From contig NW_020654810.1 in assembly GCF_003589595.1 (NCBI RefSeq), positions 7,868,880-7,932,879 of the forward strand: DNA of 64,000 nt, written 5' to 3'. Both the position numbers and the translations under genes were made by a program. Under the pieces are notes generated by a model, which made no database searches, was not told the origin of the DNA, and worked only from the letters and a program-made list of their open reading frames with translations. The stretch is from Hyposmocoma kahamanoa. Its lineage: Eukaryota; Arthropoda; Insecta; Lepidoptera; Cosmopterigidae. Positions 1-9,550 of the stretch are shown here, piece after piece; the stretch's first letter is position 1, and the number at the start of each line of letters is the position of its first letter.

Positions 1-1150
1 AGTTCGAAATTATTTACGAAGCTTGCTCTCTAAAATGGCGAAGTTACTTGGTCATTCCTATGTAAGTCTGTTAACTAAAGATTTCCATGTTTGGCCCGAC
101 TTTCATGGCAACAGATCGCCATTGGCCGACCCTTTTTTTTTTTACGGGGGGAAATCTTTATGGATACCCCTGAGCCTAGGGAGACTCAGAGGCTATGTGG
201 GGACTCTCCCTCCAGGCTGGAGGGCCTACCCCACTAAAACCCCCCCGGGTTTCCCTCTCGCCGGTTGAGTCGGCGCCGTGGGATCAGTGAACATTCACCA
301 CGACGCCGCCCTGCCGCCCTAGCTTACGCCAGGGCTCCCGCGCCAACGGAGGGGCGAGTCGGTTGTCCTCCGACGACGAGTGAGGCCGTGCAATGCAGGC
401 TCCGGAGTCCCTGTCCAGAGCCCACTGGTCTCACTAGGGGATCAGGCGAGCAGCGAACTGCCTTCGCCTTCTCCCCGTACGTCTGCGCCGAAGCGGGTGC
501 GCGTCCGGCGCGTCCTAGCGCACCCGCTCCGCGGCCTCCTTTTGCGACATAACCTCTGCGCAAAAGGAGGCCACCGCCTCCCAGGACTCCTCGCTATCGA
601 GCATGGCGGCAACCACGCTCGGCAGCGAGAGGTCCTGCCCTACAGTCCCCAAGTTAGAACCATTGCCCGACCCTACCATGAAAGGCATGATTACAGGATT
701 GACTATCAATAGCAGTGAGGAAAATTTGGCTCTTCTTTACTTGGCAACTCTGCAAGGACTATCGGTAAGTATACACAGAAAACTAGAATTTCTTTAAAAT
801 TTCTCCACCACTAGTACTTGCCAAAAATGTGTGACAAAATTTATTAAGATTTATTAACACAAGACTAAAAATACTATTTAATTTATACAGTACGGTACGC
901 GCTACATCATCGACGCATTGATGCTAGCGGGCTATCAAACCTTGAAATCATTGCTTATTTGCGGCGGAATAACGAAGAACCCATTATTCGTGCAAATACA
1001 AGCTAATACTGTCGGCTTTCCTGTTTTAAACCCTCACGAAAAGGATTCCGTTTTAGTTGGGTCCGCAATTTTAGGAGCTTGTGCTTCACAGCATTTCAAC
1101 AACATACAAGAAGCTACATTATGTTTTCACTTTCTCATAAATACTAAGTA
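1..1150 (+). pseudogene. FGGY carbohydrate kinase, 3' part, exon disrupted by a retrotransposon
   Basis: FGGY-family kinases phosphorylate sugars such as D-ribulose in the cytosol. Bases about 35-133 encode residues ending [16 protein letters not shown], a hallmark of the FGGY-domain protein family. The same reading resumes at 675 with TMKGMITGL and runs to a GT donor (gtaagt) at 765. The next exon starts at 891 after an AG and encodes YGTRYIIDAL, the LLICGGITKNPLFVQ nucleotide-binding stretch, SVLVGSAILGACAS and NIQEAT. Between the two halves of the first exon lies an antisense R1-clade element (134-659) flanked by copies of CCATTGSCCGACCCT. The net insertion of 541 bp is not a multiple of three, so the frame is destroyed. 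The reading also seems to shift frame near 30-35, and the usual C-terminal tail after IQEA is missing: the frame ends at 1151 after unrelated residues. Earlier exons lie off the left edge. Family identity is clear; whether all alleles carry the insertion is unknown. Confidence 0.82.
134..659 (-). mobile_element. R1-clade non-LTR retrotransposon, 5'-truncated, inserted in FGGY exon
   Basis: Read on the minus strand this is the end of a LINE: about 50 codons of an ORF2 C-terminus (SLPSVVAAMLDSEESWEAV, then SFCAEVMSQKEAAERVR), an Arg-rich tail, a GC-rich 3' UTR containing CCCGGGGGGGTTTTAGTGG, and a poly-A run seen as T's at 133-143. The ESW..V..FC..VM..KEAAER signature is typical of R1-clade ORF2 ends in Lepidoptera. 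Flanks 119-133 and 660-674 are a 15-bp target-site duplication with one mismatch. The related copy at 62721-62904 shares the 3' UTR. Confidence 0.8.
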
Positions 1151-1151
1151 G

Positions 1152-1560
1152 TTCTTTTGTTTCGGCTTTCTCAATAGTCTTTTAAGCGGCGGGAGTCAAT
1201 ATTTATGTTTTCACTTTCACATAATATGATATCATCTTTGAACATAACAGCTTTGAACAAAAACTTTGAATTCGAATACTAGTGTAATTTTCAGGATTTT
1301 GTAGTTTGGTTTAAAATAAGGACTATAGTTCTAACTTTCTTCATTACTATTTCTTTCTTCGTATTTACTTCATAATATACTTAAAATAAAAATAATCTTT
1401 GTAAAAACTGTACTCGTAACTTCAAAAGCGTGCCATTTTTCTTATAATTTCTACAAATATTTAACTACTAAAGTGAGATAGACTTATATACAAAAACGTA
1501 TGTCTGTATCTTTTACTATTTTTACAATAGTGGTTGAGAAAAATATTTTCCTCTTTTTTT
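1152..1560. other. FGGY downstream flank, no gene seen
   Basis: AT-rich. A roughly 22-bp sequence containing ATGTTTTCACTTTC and CATAA occurs twice, at about 1121 and 1205, bracketing 60 bp and overlapping the end of the kinase frame. This suggests a short insertion or local duplication that replaced the kinase C-terminus. Nothing else is recognisable. Confidence 0.4.
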
Positions 1561-2935
1561 GTTACGCTTACGATAAGAATCAAAATGGCGGGTTTTTGTA
1601 GTTACAGTTTTTTTCACAAATTAATTCTTAATTTTAAGTATGATTACATTTTAAGTTTCTTAATCCTTTGTTGCTTGTTTAAGCTGATAGCTCTATAGCC
1701 AATGCTCAACAAATAAATAATAATAATGTTACGCTTACGAAGTCGAAAGTTCAAATGGCGGGTTTTAATAGTTACATTTTTACACGAATTAATTTTTAGT
1801 TTATGTATATTACGTTGTGCGTTTCTTGATTATTTGTTACCATTAAGCTGATGGCTTTGAAGCCAATGCCTTATAAATAAATAAATAATAAATGTTACGC
1901 TTACAACCAAATACTGTACAGGGTCTTATTTTAGTTTATATAATATTTTTTTTAATTTTTTCATGAATACTTTTGGCCCTTTGTAAATAGGTACTTTCTT
2001 TTTTATTATTGATTAATACGTTGTGAATTCGCTCTGGACCTTTTGGAGGGAAAAGTGTCGTTTTTATTTTGACTTTCAATTATTTTGTGAAATCTAGTTT
2101 AAGATGGAATAGGATAGTGCTATTGTGCCTTAATCGAAGATTAAAACGCGAAATTATAGGAATCTCGAACTAAAATACCCCTATCGGCCTGTTTTAAGGA
2201 ATCCCGAGTCAATCCAAGCACGCCGCCTCAAATTGCCTATCCTCTTTGTGGCGGCCATATTTACAGAAACATGATTAAATTTCATGTTTAGGCTGATGGC
2301 TTTGGCAAAGCCTTAATAAATTGAAATAAAAAAACTAATATGTTGTAGTGTTTAGGTTTAGTTAATTCATTTATTTTTGTTGCATTTTTAAGCTGATGCC
2401 CTCGTAGCCAATGCTCAATAAATTAAAAAAAAAATAAAAATGTGTTACGCTTACGCGAGTTACAGTTTTTTCGCAAATGAATTTTTAGTTTAATTATTAT
2501 TAGGTTTTGAGTTTCTTAATTGTTTGTTGCTTGTTTAAGCTGATGGCTCTATAGCCAATGCTCAACAAATAAATTTAAAAAATGTTACACTTAACGCTTA
2601 CATCGGATAAAAAAATGGCTGATTTTTGTAGTTACAATTTTTCACAATTTAATTTTTAATTTTAAATATTATTACGTTTTAAGTTTCTTAATCCTTTGTT
2701 GCTTGTTTAAGTTGATGGCTCTATAGCCAATGCTTAACAAATAAATAAATAAATAATGTTATGCTTACCGCGTAAAGTAACAGTTACAGATTTTACACTT
2801 TTACCCGAATTAATTTTTAGTTCAAGTGTTCAAGTTTTATTACGTGTTGAGTAATCTTCATTATTTGTTACCTGTTTAAGCCTTGCTTAAGCTGGTGGTC
2901 TATAGCCAATGCTCAACAATTAAGTAATACTATAA
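1561..2935 (+). repeat. Tandem array of about 165-bp units with a hairpin tail
   Basis: Five or six diverged units begin with GTTACGCTTACG, carry AAATGGCGGGTTTTTGTAG near the start, and end with AAGCTGATGGCTCTATAGCC followed by AATGCTCAACAAATAAATAA. Units start near 1561, 1729, 2340 (partial), 2442, 2583 and 2758. The end of each unit is a short hairpin (GGCT...AGCC) plus an AATAAA-rich tail, like the 3' end of the retroelement piece at 2019-2335, which interrupts the array. Confidence 0.7.
2019..2335 (+). mobile_element. Retroelement 3' region, copy 1
   Basis: About 90% identical by eye to 18437-18745, same strand. Both contain TCGAAGATTAAAACGCGAAA and CCGAGTCAATCCAAGCACGC. Both end in a GGCTGA...GGCC/GCC hairpin followed by an AATAAA-rich tail, which fits the 3' end of a non-LTR retroelement. 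No coding capacity. It sits inside the tandem array at 1561-2935. Confidence 0.6.
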
Positions 2936-2984
2936 GTTCTAAAACTGGCGGGTTATTGTAGTTAGTTTTTACATTGACTAATTT

Positions 2985-3300
2985 TTAGTAGGTATAAGTA
3001 TTACGAGCCCTATACCCCACCTACGGTAGGGTCGGGCTCGGCCTGCGGTGCGTGGTCGGTTTCAGATTACGGGGTGTGCTTATGCTCTTCGGTGGCACAG
3101 TGATTAGTACTATGGGCGCTTGATGAGGAGGTTCCAGATTCGATCCCTTATTTGATCCAACTTGTGAAAAAAACATTTTTAAGTTGGTCCTAGTCAGGGT
3201 ATTCTGGGTATTGCTTTCAGAATTATCGTTACTCTGGTACTCATAGTACAGGAAATTCCCTAGTTTGATGGGGTCAAAAGTTTTTTCTTTGTTTTTTTTT
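2985..3300 (+). repeat. tRNA-headed SINE remnant (family D)
   Basis: A tRNA-like head has a box B-like GGTTCCAGATTCGATCCC near 3131-3148, followed by a body ending TACTCATAGTACAGGAAATT. Related body sequence occurs inverted at 54160-54285 and 61500-61650, and a short piece at 44095-44160. Diverged and not a tRNA gene. Confidence 0.5.
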
Positions 3301-3319
3301 TAAATTATGATTAAGGACT

Positions 3320-3781
3320 CCGGAAGACCCCCGCATGCCAATTTTCAGCCGCATCGAAGCAAGTTTTTCTTCGACCGCCTTTTTGAATTCACCATCTTGA
3401 ATTTATTTAAAAAAGGCAGTTGACCACTATTACCCTCTACGACATTCCTTCCAGCACCTTCTACCTACCTCTAATAGTTTCCGTTATAGAAGGCTTCGAA
3501 ATTTGTATGGCGGCCATCTTGTTTATTTGATTTTCGAACATTTTTTACTGTCTGCAGAAATTGACCAAGGTGTATCATAAAAGTGCACAAAAATCCCCCC
3601 ATGTATTATTATAGTTTTTGCAGGCCGTTGATCACTCGTTTACATTTCCCACATTGAGGTCTTGTCATATTTGATTCTTTGCCTTGGAGCCTATCCGCGT
3701 ACAACGGTATAAATATCTTTTTTCCACCATATCGGGAAGTTTGCGTTCTATTTTTCTAAGTGAGTCAGGATTTGTAGCTTT

Positions 3782-3821
<40 letters not shown>

Positions 3822-4500
3822 AACTAGATGGCGCGCGTTGCGCCGGGCCGCTAAAGCGGCCCGCGAGGGCTTTCTTTGTATCTGGTGACAAATTGGGAGT
3901 TGAACTTTATATTTCAGTAGAGAATTCTCTTTGTTTGCCTTGGGTGGTAATGGCGGCCATTTTGTTTTGCGAATTTTGAATTTTTTTACTCCCTGTAGAA
4001 ACTGCCCAGGGTGTGGAGCAACATTTGTTTGGAGACCTTAGGGCTAAAACGTATACTTCGCCCGTGCAGCTGGAGTCCTATCCGATGCGGAGTACTTTTC
4101 GAAGGTTTTGGTACTTTTTGATACTCACCAAATCCACCCAACCATTATCTGCATACATTACTCTTATATACCCGCTCTTCTTCTGGGAAAAACGCTGGTC
4201 AAAAAACCGAAAATTCACTTGTATGGCGGCCATCTTCGAAAATGGCGGGATCCAAATTTCGCTCGGAGATGCATACTATGAGCCTCCATACACGATTGGT
4301 TGTCAAATTTTAGTCGGATCGGAGCACTTTTATTTCGGGCCGCCATTTTGAGTCCGCCATCTTGAAATTTTTTTTATCTGCTCGTATATCTGCTGCAATT
4401 GGCTCGTACTTATTCTGTACGACTTTTGTTTGAGCGCCTCTCATCTATCTCCAACACTCGCCGAGATGTGGGCCTCAAAGCATAGTTGACAGTAGAAAAT
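3320..4500. repeat. Diverged repeat units built around ATGGCGGCCATCTTG
   Basis: Three stretches resemble one another: ATGGCGGCCATCTTG then an AT-rich spacer and CTGCAGAAATTGACC (about 3508), ATGGCGGCCATTTTG then CTGTAGAAACTGCCC (about 3950), and GCCGCCATTTTGAG then CTGCTGCAATTGGC (about 4339). The spacing is about 440 and 390 bp, suggesting an old tandem duplication. A 112-codon open frame at 4013-4351 has no recognisable protein character. Confidence 0.45.
3784..3819. repeat. (TA)n microsatellite
   Basis: About 18 consecutive TA dinucleotides, followed by GC-rich sequence with a short GCCGCTTTAGCGGC-type palindrome at about 3848-3862. Confidence 0.9.
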
Positions 4501-5190
4501 GTATGGCGGTTTTTAACATTTATTTATGAGCATAATAACATTATTATCTAATTGAAACAAATCGGAACACATTTCCAACCTAATTCTAACTGTTCAAACT
4601 TCGAATTTTGTAGGGTTAGCACATGCAATTGCAATGAGGTCGGTTTAAAATTGTACCGGATAGATACTCCCTGTCTATGCATAGGTAGGTAAGTACCTAA
4701 TGGTTAAATGTGACCGTAAATAAGCAGTACCTCTACGGTATTTACAGGAGCGATCATCTTTTTTGTTTTAAGCTTATTTCGAATATGTGACCCGAGTAGT
4801 ATGACAGCATTTCAGTCAGAACCTCAAAAATCCAGTCCCATGAACACGTTGCATGTCGAGTGTACAGACTCTTCACTTCGATTACGACGCCAGTTCTTGT
4901 CCGACAGGTTTTTCTACCGAAGCATACTTTTTTGTATATAAGATCATTGCGAAGCATGCAATTTTTAAATTATCACCTTGTTTATAAACTACGATGTTCT
5001 TGATCGATCTTGCGAGAAATAGTAAGTGTCCAAAATCTTGAGATTTTGGACACTATTACATGTCTCCTATTATTTTTTACGAAAAATTATCCTTGCATAC
5101 GCTTTATTATTTATTTTTAAACGACTTCAATAAAAGGAGAAGGTTCTGAATTAATTCTTAATTCGACTATTTTTTTACTATCCCCTTTCT
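4501..5190. other. Intergenic, no gene; perfect hairpin at 5025-5054
   Basis: AT-rich with no supportable frame. AGTGTCCAAAATCT and its exact reverse complement are separated by 2 bp at 5025-5054. Bases 5118-5165 resemble the start of the common ACCGACTTCAAAAAAGGAGG repeat. Confidence 0.4.
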
Positions 5191-6222
5191 TGTCATACTA
5201 AATAATAATAACACAAACACTCAGCCCCATGGCTATGTTGCATTTGGCAAACCCTATGTCGCGGGTGCCATTTATGCCACTCCTCCGTGACAATCTCTGA
5301 AACATATTTTTCATACTCTTTGACAGCCTCTTTAGGTGATGAAAATCGTTGACCGCGTAACTGGTTCTTAATTTCTGGAAATAAATAAAAGTCACAAGGT
5401 GCCAGGTCGGGACTGTACGCGGGATGGCTCAACGTTGTTCACCTTCAAAAATTCATTTGTCTGTCTGGCCATGTGAGAACTGGCATTATCGTGGTATCAT
5501 CTTGATACGTTGTTTACGGTTATGTTTACGGAGTTTGTCAATATAACTTCCGGCTAACAAATGGTCGTGTACCAAGCACTATTCACGGTACAACGATTCT
5601 CCAAATCAACAGTAGCCCCATGTCCAGTTTTATTTAAAAAAGAAGCAATCATCCGCTTAGAGGCACTTTGCACGCGCGCCAAGTGACGCGATCCGTTTTT
5701 TAAGCCTCAGTCAAATTGTGTGGGATCCACCGAAAGCACCGCCTAAAGTTGCCCGAATCTCATGGTATGTCACATGCCTGTCTGTCTTGATCATACGGCG
5801 CACAGCATCGATGTTTTTGTTACTCACAGCAGTGGAGGGGCGACATCGCGAAATTCGTCACTGAGATTCACACGACCACGTTTGAATTCTGCAAACTAGC
5901 TATAAATACTCGTCTTGAATGGCGCTTTATTGTCATAAGCAGTTTGAATCCGAGCGAAGCTCCGCTTCTACACTTGAAGTCGTAAAAAATCATACTTCGA
6001 AAATTTTCAAGAGTTAAATCCATGGTGATGTAGACAATTTCTAAAACGATGCCACAATGTAAAAACAAGTGACAGTCAGATTTAACAAACTGTATTCTAC
6101 GGCCAAAGAGTTCCATTTTCAAATGTTGTAATTACTTTTTAATATTTGCTCAGTTTCGATTTTCAATTGTTGTAATTACTTTTTAATATTTGCCCAGTTT
6201 CGGAATCTTCTAGTGCGCCCTA
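5190..6222 (-). mobile_element. Decayed mariner (older family), minus strand
   Basis: Minus-strand frames encode mariner transposase fragments: MDLTLENFRSMIFYDFKC at the N-terminus (start near 6020) and HPAYSPDLAPCDFYLFPEIK with the third catalytic Asp near the C-terminus (5300-5432). Multiple frameshifts and stops separate them. The outer end at 6201-6219 (CGGAATCTTCTAGTGCGCC) resembles the terminal repeat of the related fragment at 23803-23821. The inner end is fused to a SINE A fragment near 5272. Next to the terminus a 43-bp segment is tandemly duplicated (6118-6160 and 6160-6203). Confidence 0.75.
5205..5272 (-). repeat. SINE family A tail fragment
   Basis: Contains CAAACCCTATGTCGCGGGTGCC, matching the inverted 3' half of the SINE A copies at 41894 and 56097, and a tail of AATAATAATAACAC. 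It replaces the 3' end of the mariner copy at 5190-6222. Confidence 0.6.
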
Positions 6223-6834
6223 TGTACATATACATGATATTCGTTTAACCTTTTGAATTAAAGAAGGCGTTTCGATATTTTGTCTTTACGCCTGTTTTGA
6301 GAACGATTTTTATACTGACACTGCAAACCGCTTTGTTACAATAGTCCAATAGCTTAAGTTCCAACTTCCATCTGAAATTCTGTTTTCACTTTTCATAGCA
6401 ATAATTGTTTTTTATTCTGTTTATGTTTATGTGAAGAGTATATGTATTTTTATACTCAAATTAATAGAAAGTAAACCTAATTTTATGAATGCACTGCAAT
6501 TAGATATTAGTAATATACATCATTACCGAAACTGAGAGGCTATTTGGTAGTGTTTGGGTGCCGAGTAATGACTACTGCATTCAAAGAAATTACATAGAAT
6601 AAATCTTGTTTGTGTGTGTGGCACAAACGCATACCGCGAAGCCTACATAAAAAGAATATGCTAAAAATATAAACTTAACCTCTTCGTTTTCTTCCACAGA
6701 GTACATATATTTTCTTCGGAAGATTTTGAAATATTAAAGATTATAGCGGTTGTTTTTAACGCATTTTTGATACTGGCGAAATGCTAATACGGCACCGTAA
6801 ATAAGTAAAAAGAAATAATAATCTAATAAAAATA
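6223..6834. other. Flank upstream of POP5
   Basis: AT-rich with no coding signal. It should include the POP5 promoter, but I see no clear TATA or initiator motif. Confidence 0.4.
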
Positions 6835-7512
6835 ATGGTTCGTTTTAAAAACAGGTAATCTATGTATTACATATTTTAAATAAAAAATATTGTACCAAAC
6901 TAATGCGACAGAATAACGAAATTAAAACTATAGGCAGTAATGAGGACGTAAACTAGAACCATTTTAGAATATTTAAATTCCTAAATTAGAAATTAAGTCC
7001 TAGAAGCGTCAGTGTCCTTAGTACATTTTTATCATAACTAAAATATACTTTTGTTTCGCAGATACATTACTGTAGAAATAAATTCTCCAATGGTACCAGA
7101 CAGCAAACCTCTTACCTTGATATCTAAATCGTTCCATGAAACAGTGATGAACAAGATTCAACAGCTCTATGGCGACTTCGGTGTAGCAGCAGTACGGACT
7201 GGGTTTTTAACAAAATATTGTAATGAACATACGCGAATAGCTATATTGCGATGTCGACATGGCCCACATCAATTTGTCACTAGCTCTTTACCATTTATAA
7301 CAAAAATAGGTAAACTGGATGTAAGATTAAGAACTTTACATGTCAGCGCTACGTTGAAACACAGTTTTAAATTTATACAGAAACATCAAAGAGCATATTT
7401 AGACAAAATGTGGGCTAATTTAAAAACTAATGAAGAGAGGAAAAGTTTGGAGGCAGCAGTAATGGATTTTACAAAAACAGATGTTTCAATAAATATAGAA
7501 CAAATTGCCTAA
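6835..7512 (+). CDS. POP5: POP5, RNase P/MRP protein subunit (two exons)
   Basis: POP5 is a protein subunit of the nuclear ribonuclease P and MRP complexes, which process tRNA 5' ends and pre-rRNA. Exon 1 (6835-6854) starts ATGGTTCGTTTTAAAAAC and encodes MVRFKN plus two bases of an Arg codon, followed by donor gtaatc. Exon 2 (7062-7512) begins after ttgtttcgcag and continues RYITVEI. The joined product is 156 residues, close to the usual POP5 size. The POP5/Rpp14 fold signature is visible: YGDFGVAAVRTGF, then RIAILRCRHGPHQFV, SSLPFIT, and LRTLHVSATLKHSFKFIQKH near the C-terminus. The MVRFKNRY start is the family's conserved N-terminus and settles the small first exon. An AATAAA lies at 7565-7570, 53 bp past the stop. 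The gene converges with the caspase, with 144 bp between the two stops. Intact, with no odd codons. Confidence 0.93.
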
Positions 7513-7564
7513 AAAAAGTTTTATTTTTGTAACCAAAACAGTGAATAGTAGTAAATGTCAACAA

Positions 7565-7570
7565 AATAAA
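7565..7570 (+). terminator. POP5 polyadenylation signal
   Basis: Canonical AATAAA 53 bp downstream of the POP5 stop, inside the short gap between the convergent genes. Confidence 0.6.
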
Positions 7571-7631
7571 TATCATAAAACATGTACAAAATTTCTTACT
7601 TATTTATGAAATACATGATTTGTCTGTATAA

Positions 7632-7637
7632 TTTATT
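7632..7637 (-). terminator. Candidate caspase polyadenylation signal
   Basis: AATAAA on the minus strand 20 bp past the caspase stop. The position is unusually close; weaker signals lie further on. Confidence 0.4.
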
Positions 7638-7656
7638 TTAAAAACTTGTCAATATG

Positions 7657-9333
7657 TTACTCTGGAATCTGCAAATACAGTTTTTTTCTCAAAGTGGATT
7701 CAAAAATAGGAACTTGATCTTTTTTAATTTTTGTACAAATTTTAGCAACTCCATCAGTCACTTTTGTGAAAATGTCATACAGATGCTCATGTTTAGCATA
7801 TTTTTGTATTATACAGCATAAAACTTGAATAAAAAATGAACCTTTTATCACATCCCTGTACGCTTCCAATTCTGGAGCAGTAGCCCAATAAATGAGGAAA
7901 TTCAATTTTTTCAAGTGGTAAGTATTTTGTTGGAATGGGTTATCAGCCGCGATTCTAAACTTTGGTTCCTCATTCAAATTCACTTGACAAGCCTGTAGTA
8001 TCATTATCTTTGGTATATCAAGTTCCCGTCCTTGAAGAGAGTCATCTAACAAGCTTTGAATAGTGTCAATTTTAACTTTAACAGAATCGGCAGCATACAC
8101 ATGACCTCTCACTCCATGAGAAAGAATACATAACATGAACATACTATCATCATGGTGTACTCGGTACTGAACAATATTTTTAATGTATTCCATCATTTTT
8201 TTGTGGTCTAAGTTGCGGTGACTAATCACTTCAAAATTAAGTGAAGCCATAGTTCTCTCCAATACTTCTTTATCCCTGGTTGAACCATATCGCTTTTCTA
8301 GAGGTGTACATTGTGTATTTTTCTCAATACTATCTTTGGAAGGATGAAAGTCTTCTTGATTTATTATGTAGCATACACCAATTCTCTTCGGATTGTTTAT
8401 GGAATATGCACCATCTATGACATTTGCATTGTTAAGTTTTCTTGTGTCAGATTTTAGGGTTTTTACTGATGGCTCCTCAAAATGCACCTCACCGAGACGT
8501 TGGTATATTTCCTCAAAGGCAGTTGCCATGAATTGATCAATATCCTCCTCATCGACATAATCGTCATCATCATCATAGTACTTTGTATCATCAGAATTCT
8601 CTTTAGCAAGTGGAATATTTGTACCAGCATGCCTCATCGTTTTTTCTTTTTCATTGCTCTGCCCCTGTAATTCTCTAAGTTCAGCAGCAAATTTTTGTAA
8701 TCCAGTAAAGTTCTCAACAATTTTAGCTAGCTTTTCCAACTGTATTTTATTGTTAGAAAGTTTCCCAATATTCAGGTTGTCAATGATAATAAACTTTTTG
8801 CACATTAACTCTAACAAAACTAATTCACAGCTCTTATAATCTGACGTGTCAATTTCGTAGGTTTTTAGAGTATTTTTAAGTTTTTCTAGGTTTTCGGATG
8901 TGGTGTGTTCGCATAGTTTATATAAGCATTTCTTTATGGGATTGATGTAAAAGTTGGTTCGAATGTCGTCTGGGGCGTAAAGTCTTTTGATGTTTGCAAC
9001 ATCGAATCCTAGTTTTCTTATGATACTGTATAGTTGGCAGATTGCAAGCGCTTCTAAGAACTCAAACCTCCAAGATGGTCGCGATTGCGCGTGATTAGCC
9101 CAGTCATACAGCAGATTCAGAGTATTTCCCTTCATGTCTTTGTAAACTCTTTCATACACAATAAGACGCTGTAGTGCAGTGTCTGGTACATCGTACAAAA
9201 CGAATACTAGGGAAACGAGGTCGTAAGGATCCAATTCTTTCTCGATTAGAGCTATTGCGTCAACAGTAATGTTGAGCATGTTACTCAAATTCGTATCATG
9301 TCCATGGAAATCTTGAGCATCTGAACGGAGCAT
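7657..9333 (-). CDS. Dredd: Dredd-like initiator caspase (caspase-8 type), single exon
   Basis: Dredd is the insect caspase-8 homologue: an initiator cysteine protease acting with FADD and IMD upstream of Relish activation, in the cytosol. The 558-residue frame is uninterrupted. Residues about 15-110 and 125-220 are helical regions fitting two death-effector-type domains (for example LEALAICQLYSIIRKLGF). An acidic linker follows at about 248-268 with five consecutive Asp. The caspase domain starts near 315 (KRIGVCYIINQEDF). The catalytic His is H406 in ILSHGVRGHV and the catalytic Cys is C449 in LQACQVN. The 43-residue spacing equals that of human caspase-8. The active-site pentapeptide is QACQV rather than QACRG; Drosophila Dredd also has Gln after the Cys. 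A p10 region follows, with YWATAPELEAYRD. Start: ATG at 9333 in the context GTGAAATGC, with no better ATG upstream in frame. Other insect caspases are less likely because of the long prodomain and QACQ. Confidence 0.92.
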   Translation of the reverse strand: MLRSDAQDFHGHDTNLSNMLNITVDAIALIEKELDPYDLVSLVFVLYDVPDTALQRLIVYERVYKDMKGNTLNLLYDWANHAQSRPSWRFEFLEALAICQLYSIIRKLGFDVANIKRLYAPDDIRTNFYINPIKKCLYKLCEHTTSENLEKLKNTLKTYEIDTSDYKSCELVLLELMCKKFIIIDNLNIGKLSNNKIQLEKLAKIVENFTGLQKFAAELRELQGQSNEKEKTMRHAGTNIPLAKENSDDTKYYDDDDDYVDEEDIDQFMATAFEEIYQRLGEVHFEEPSVKTLKSDTRKLNNANVIDGAYSINNPKRIGVCYIINQEDFHPSKDSIEKNTQCTPLEKRYGSTRDKEVLERTMASLNFEVISHRNLDHKKMMEYIKNIVQYRVHHDDSMFMLCILSHGVRGHVYAADSVKVKIDTIQSLLDDSLQGRELDIPKIMILQACQVNLNEEPKFRIAADNPFQQNTYHLKKLNFLIYWATAPELEAYRDVIKGSFFIQVLCCIIQKYAKHEHLYDIFTKVTDGVAKICTKIKKDQVPIFESTLRKKLYLQIPE

Positions 9334-9550
9334 TTCACGAAGGATCTTAATTCACTCACTTCCACTACAATAAATGAGATTTAACGTAATATAAAGAAAT
9401 CTTGCAGTATTTTGTCGTAGCACAGAAAATTTACTTGACGCAACAGGTCCTTCTTCCTTAGGAAACAATACACATGAGAAAATTGCAAACCTAGGTATTT
9501 TGATTGGATTTTGGTGGCTCCGGGGGCTCCCTCACGGTCACAAACTACTA
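9334..9550. promoter_or_regulatory. Caspase upstream region
   Basis: Should hold the 5' UTR and promoter of the caspase on the minus strand. No NF-kB-type or TATA motif is convincing. A CACTC-rich stretch precedes the start codon. Confidence 0.3.

Noticed and set aside
265..712. Plus-strand open frames in the GC-rich region
   Set aside because: These are shadows of the antisense R1-clade ORF2 end and 3' UTR.
1561..2935. CRISPR-like array of spaced repeats
   Set aside because: Units are long, diverged and contiguous, with no short identical repeats separated by unique spacers; the genome is eukaryotic.
4013..4351. 112-codon open frame as a gene
   Set aside because: Lies in repeated CCGCCAT-type DNA, no known motif, low protein character.
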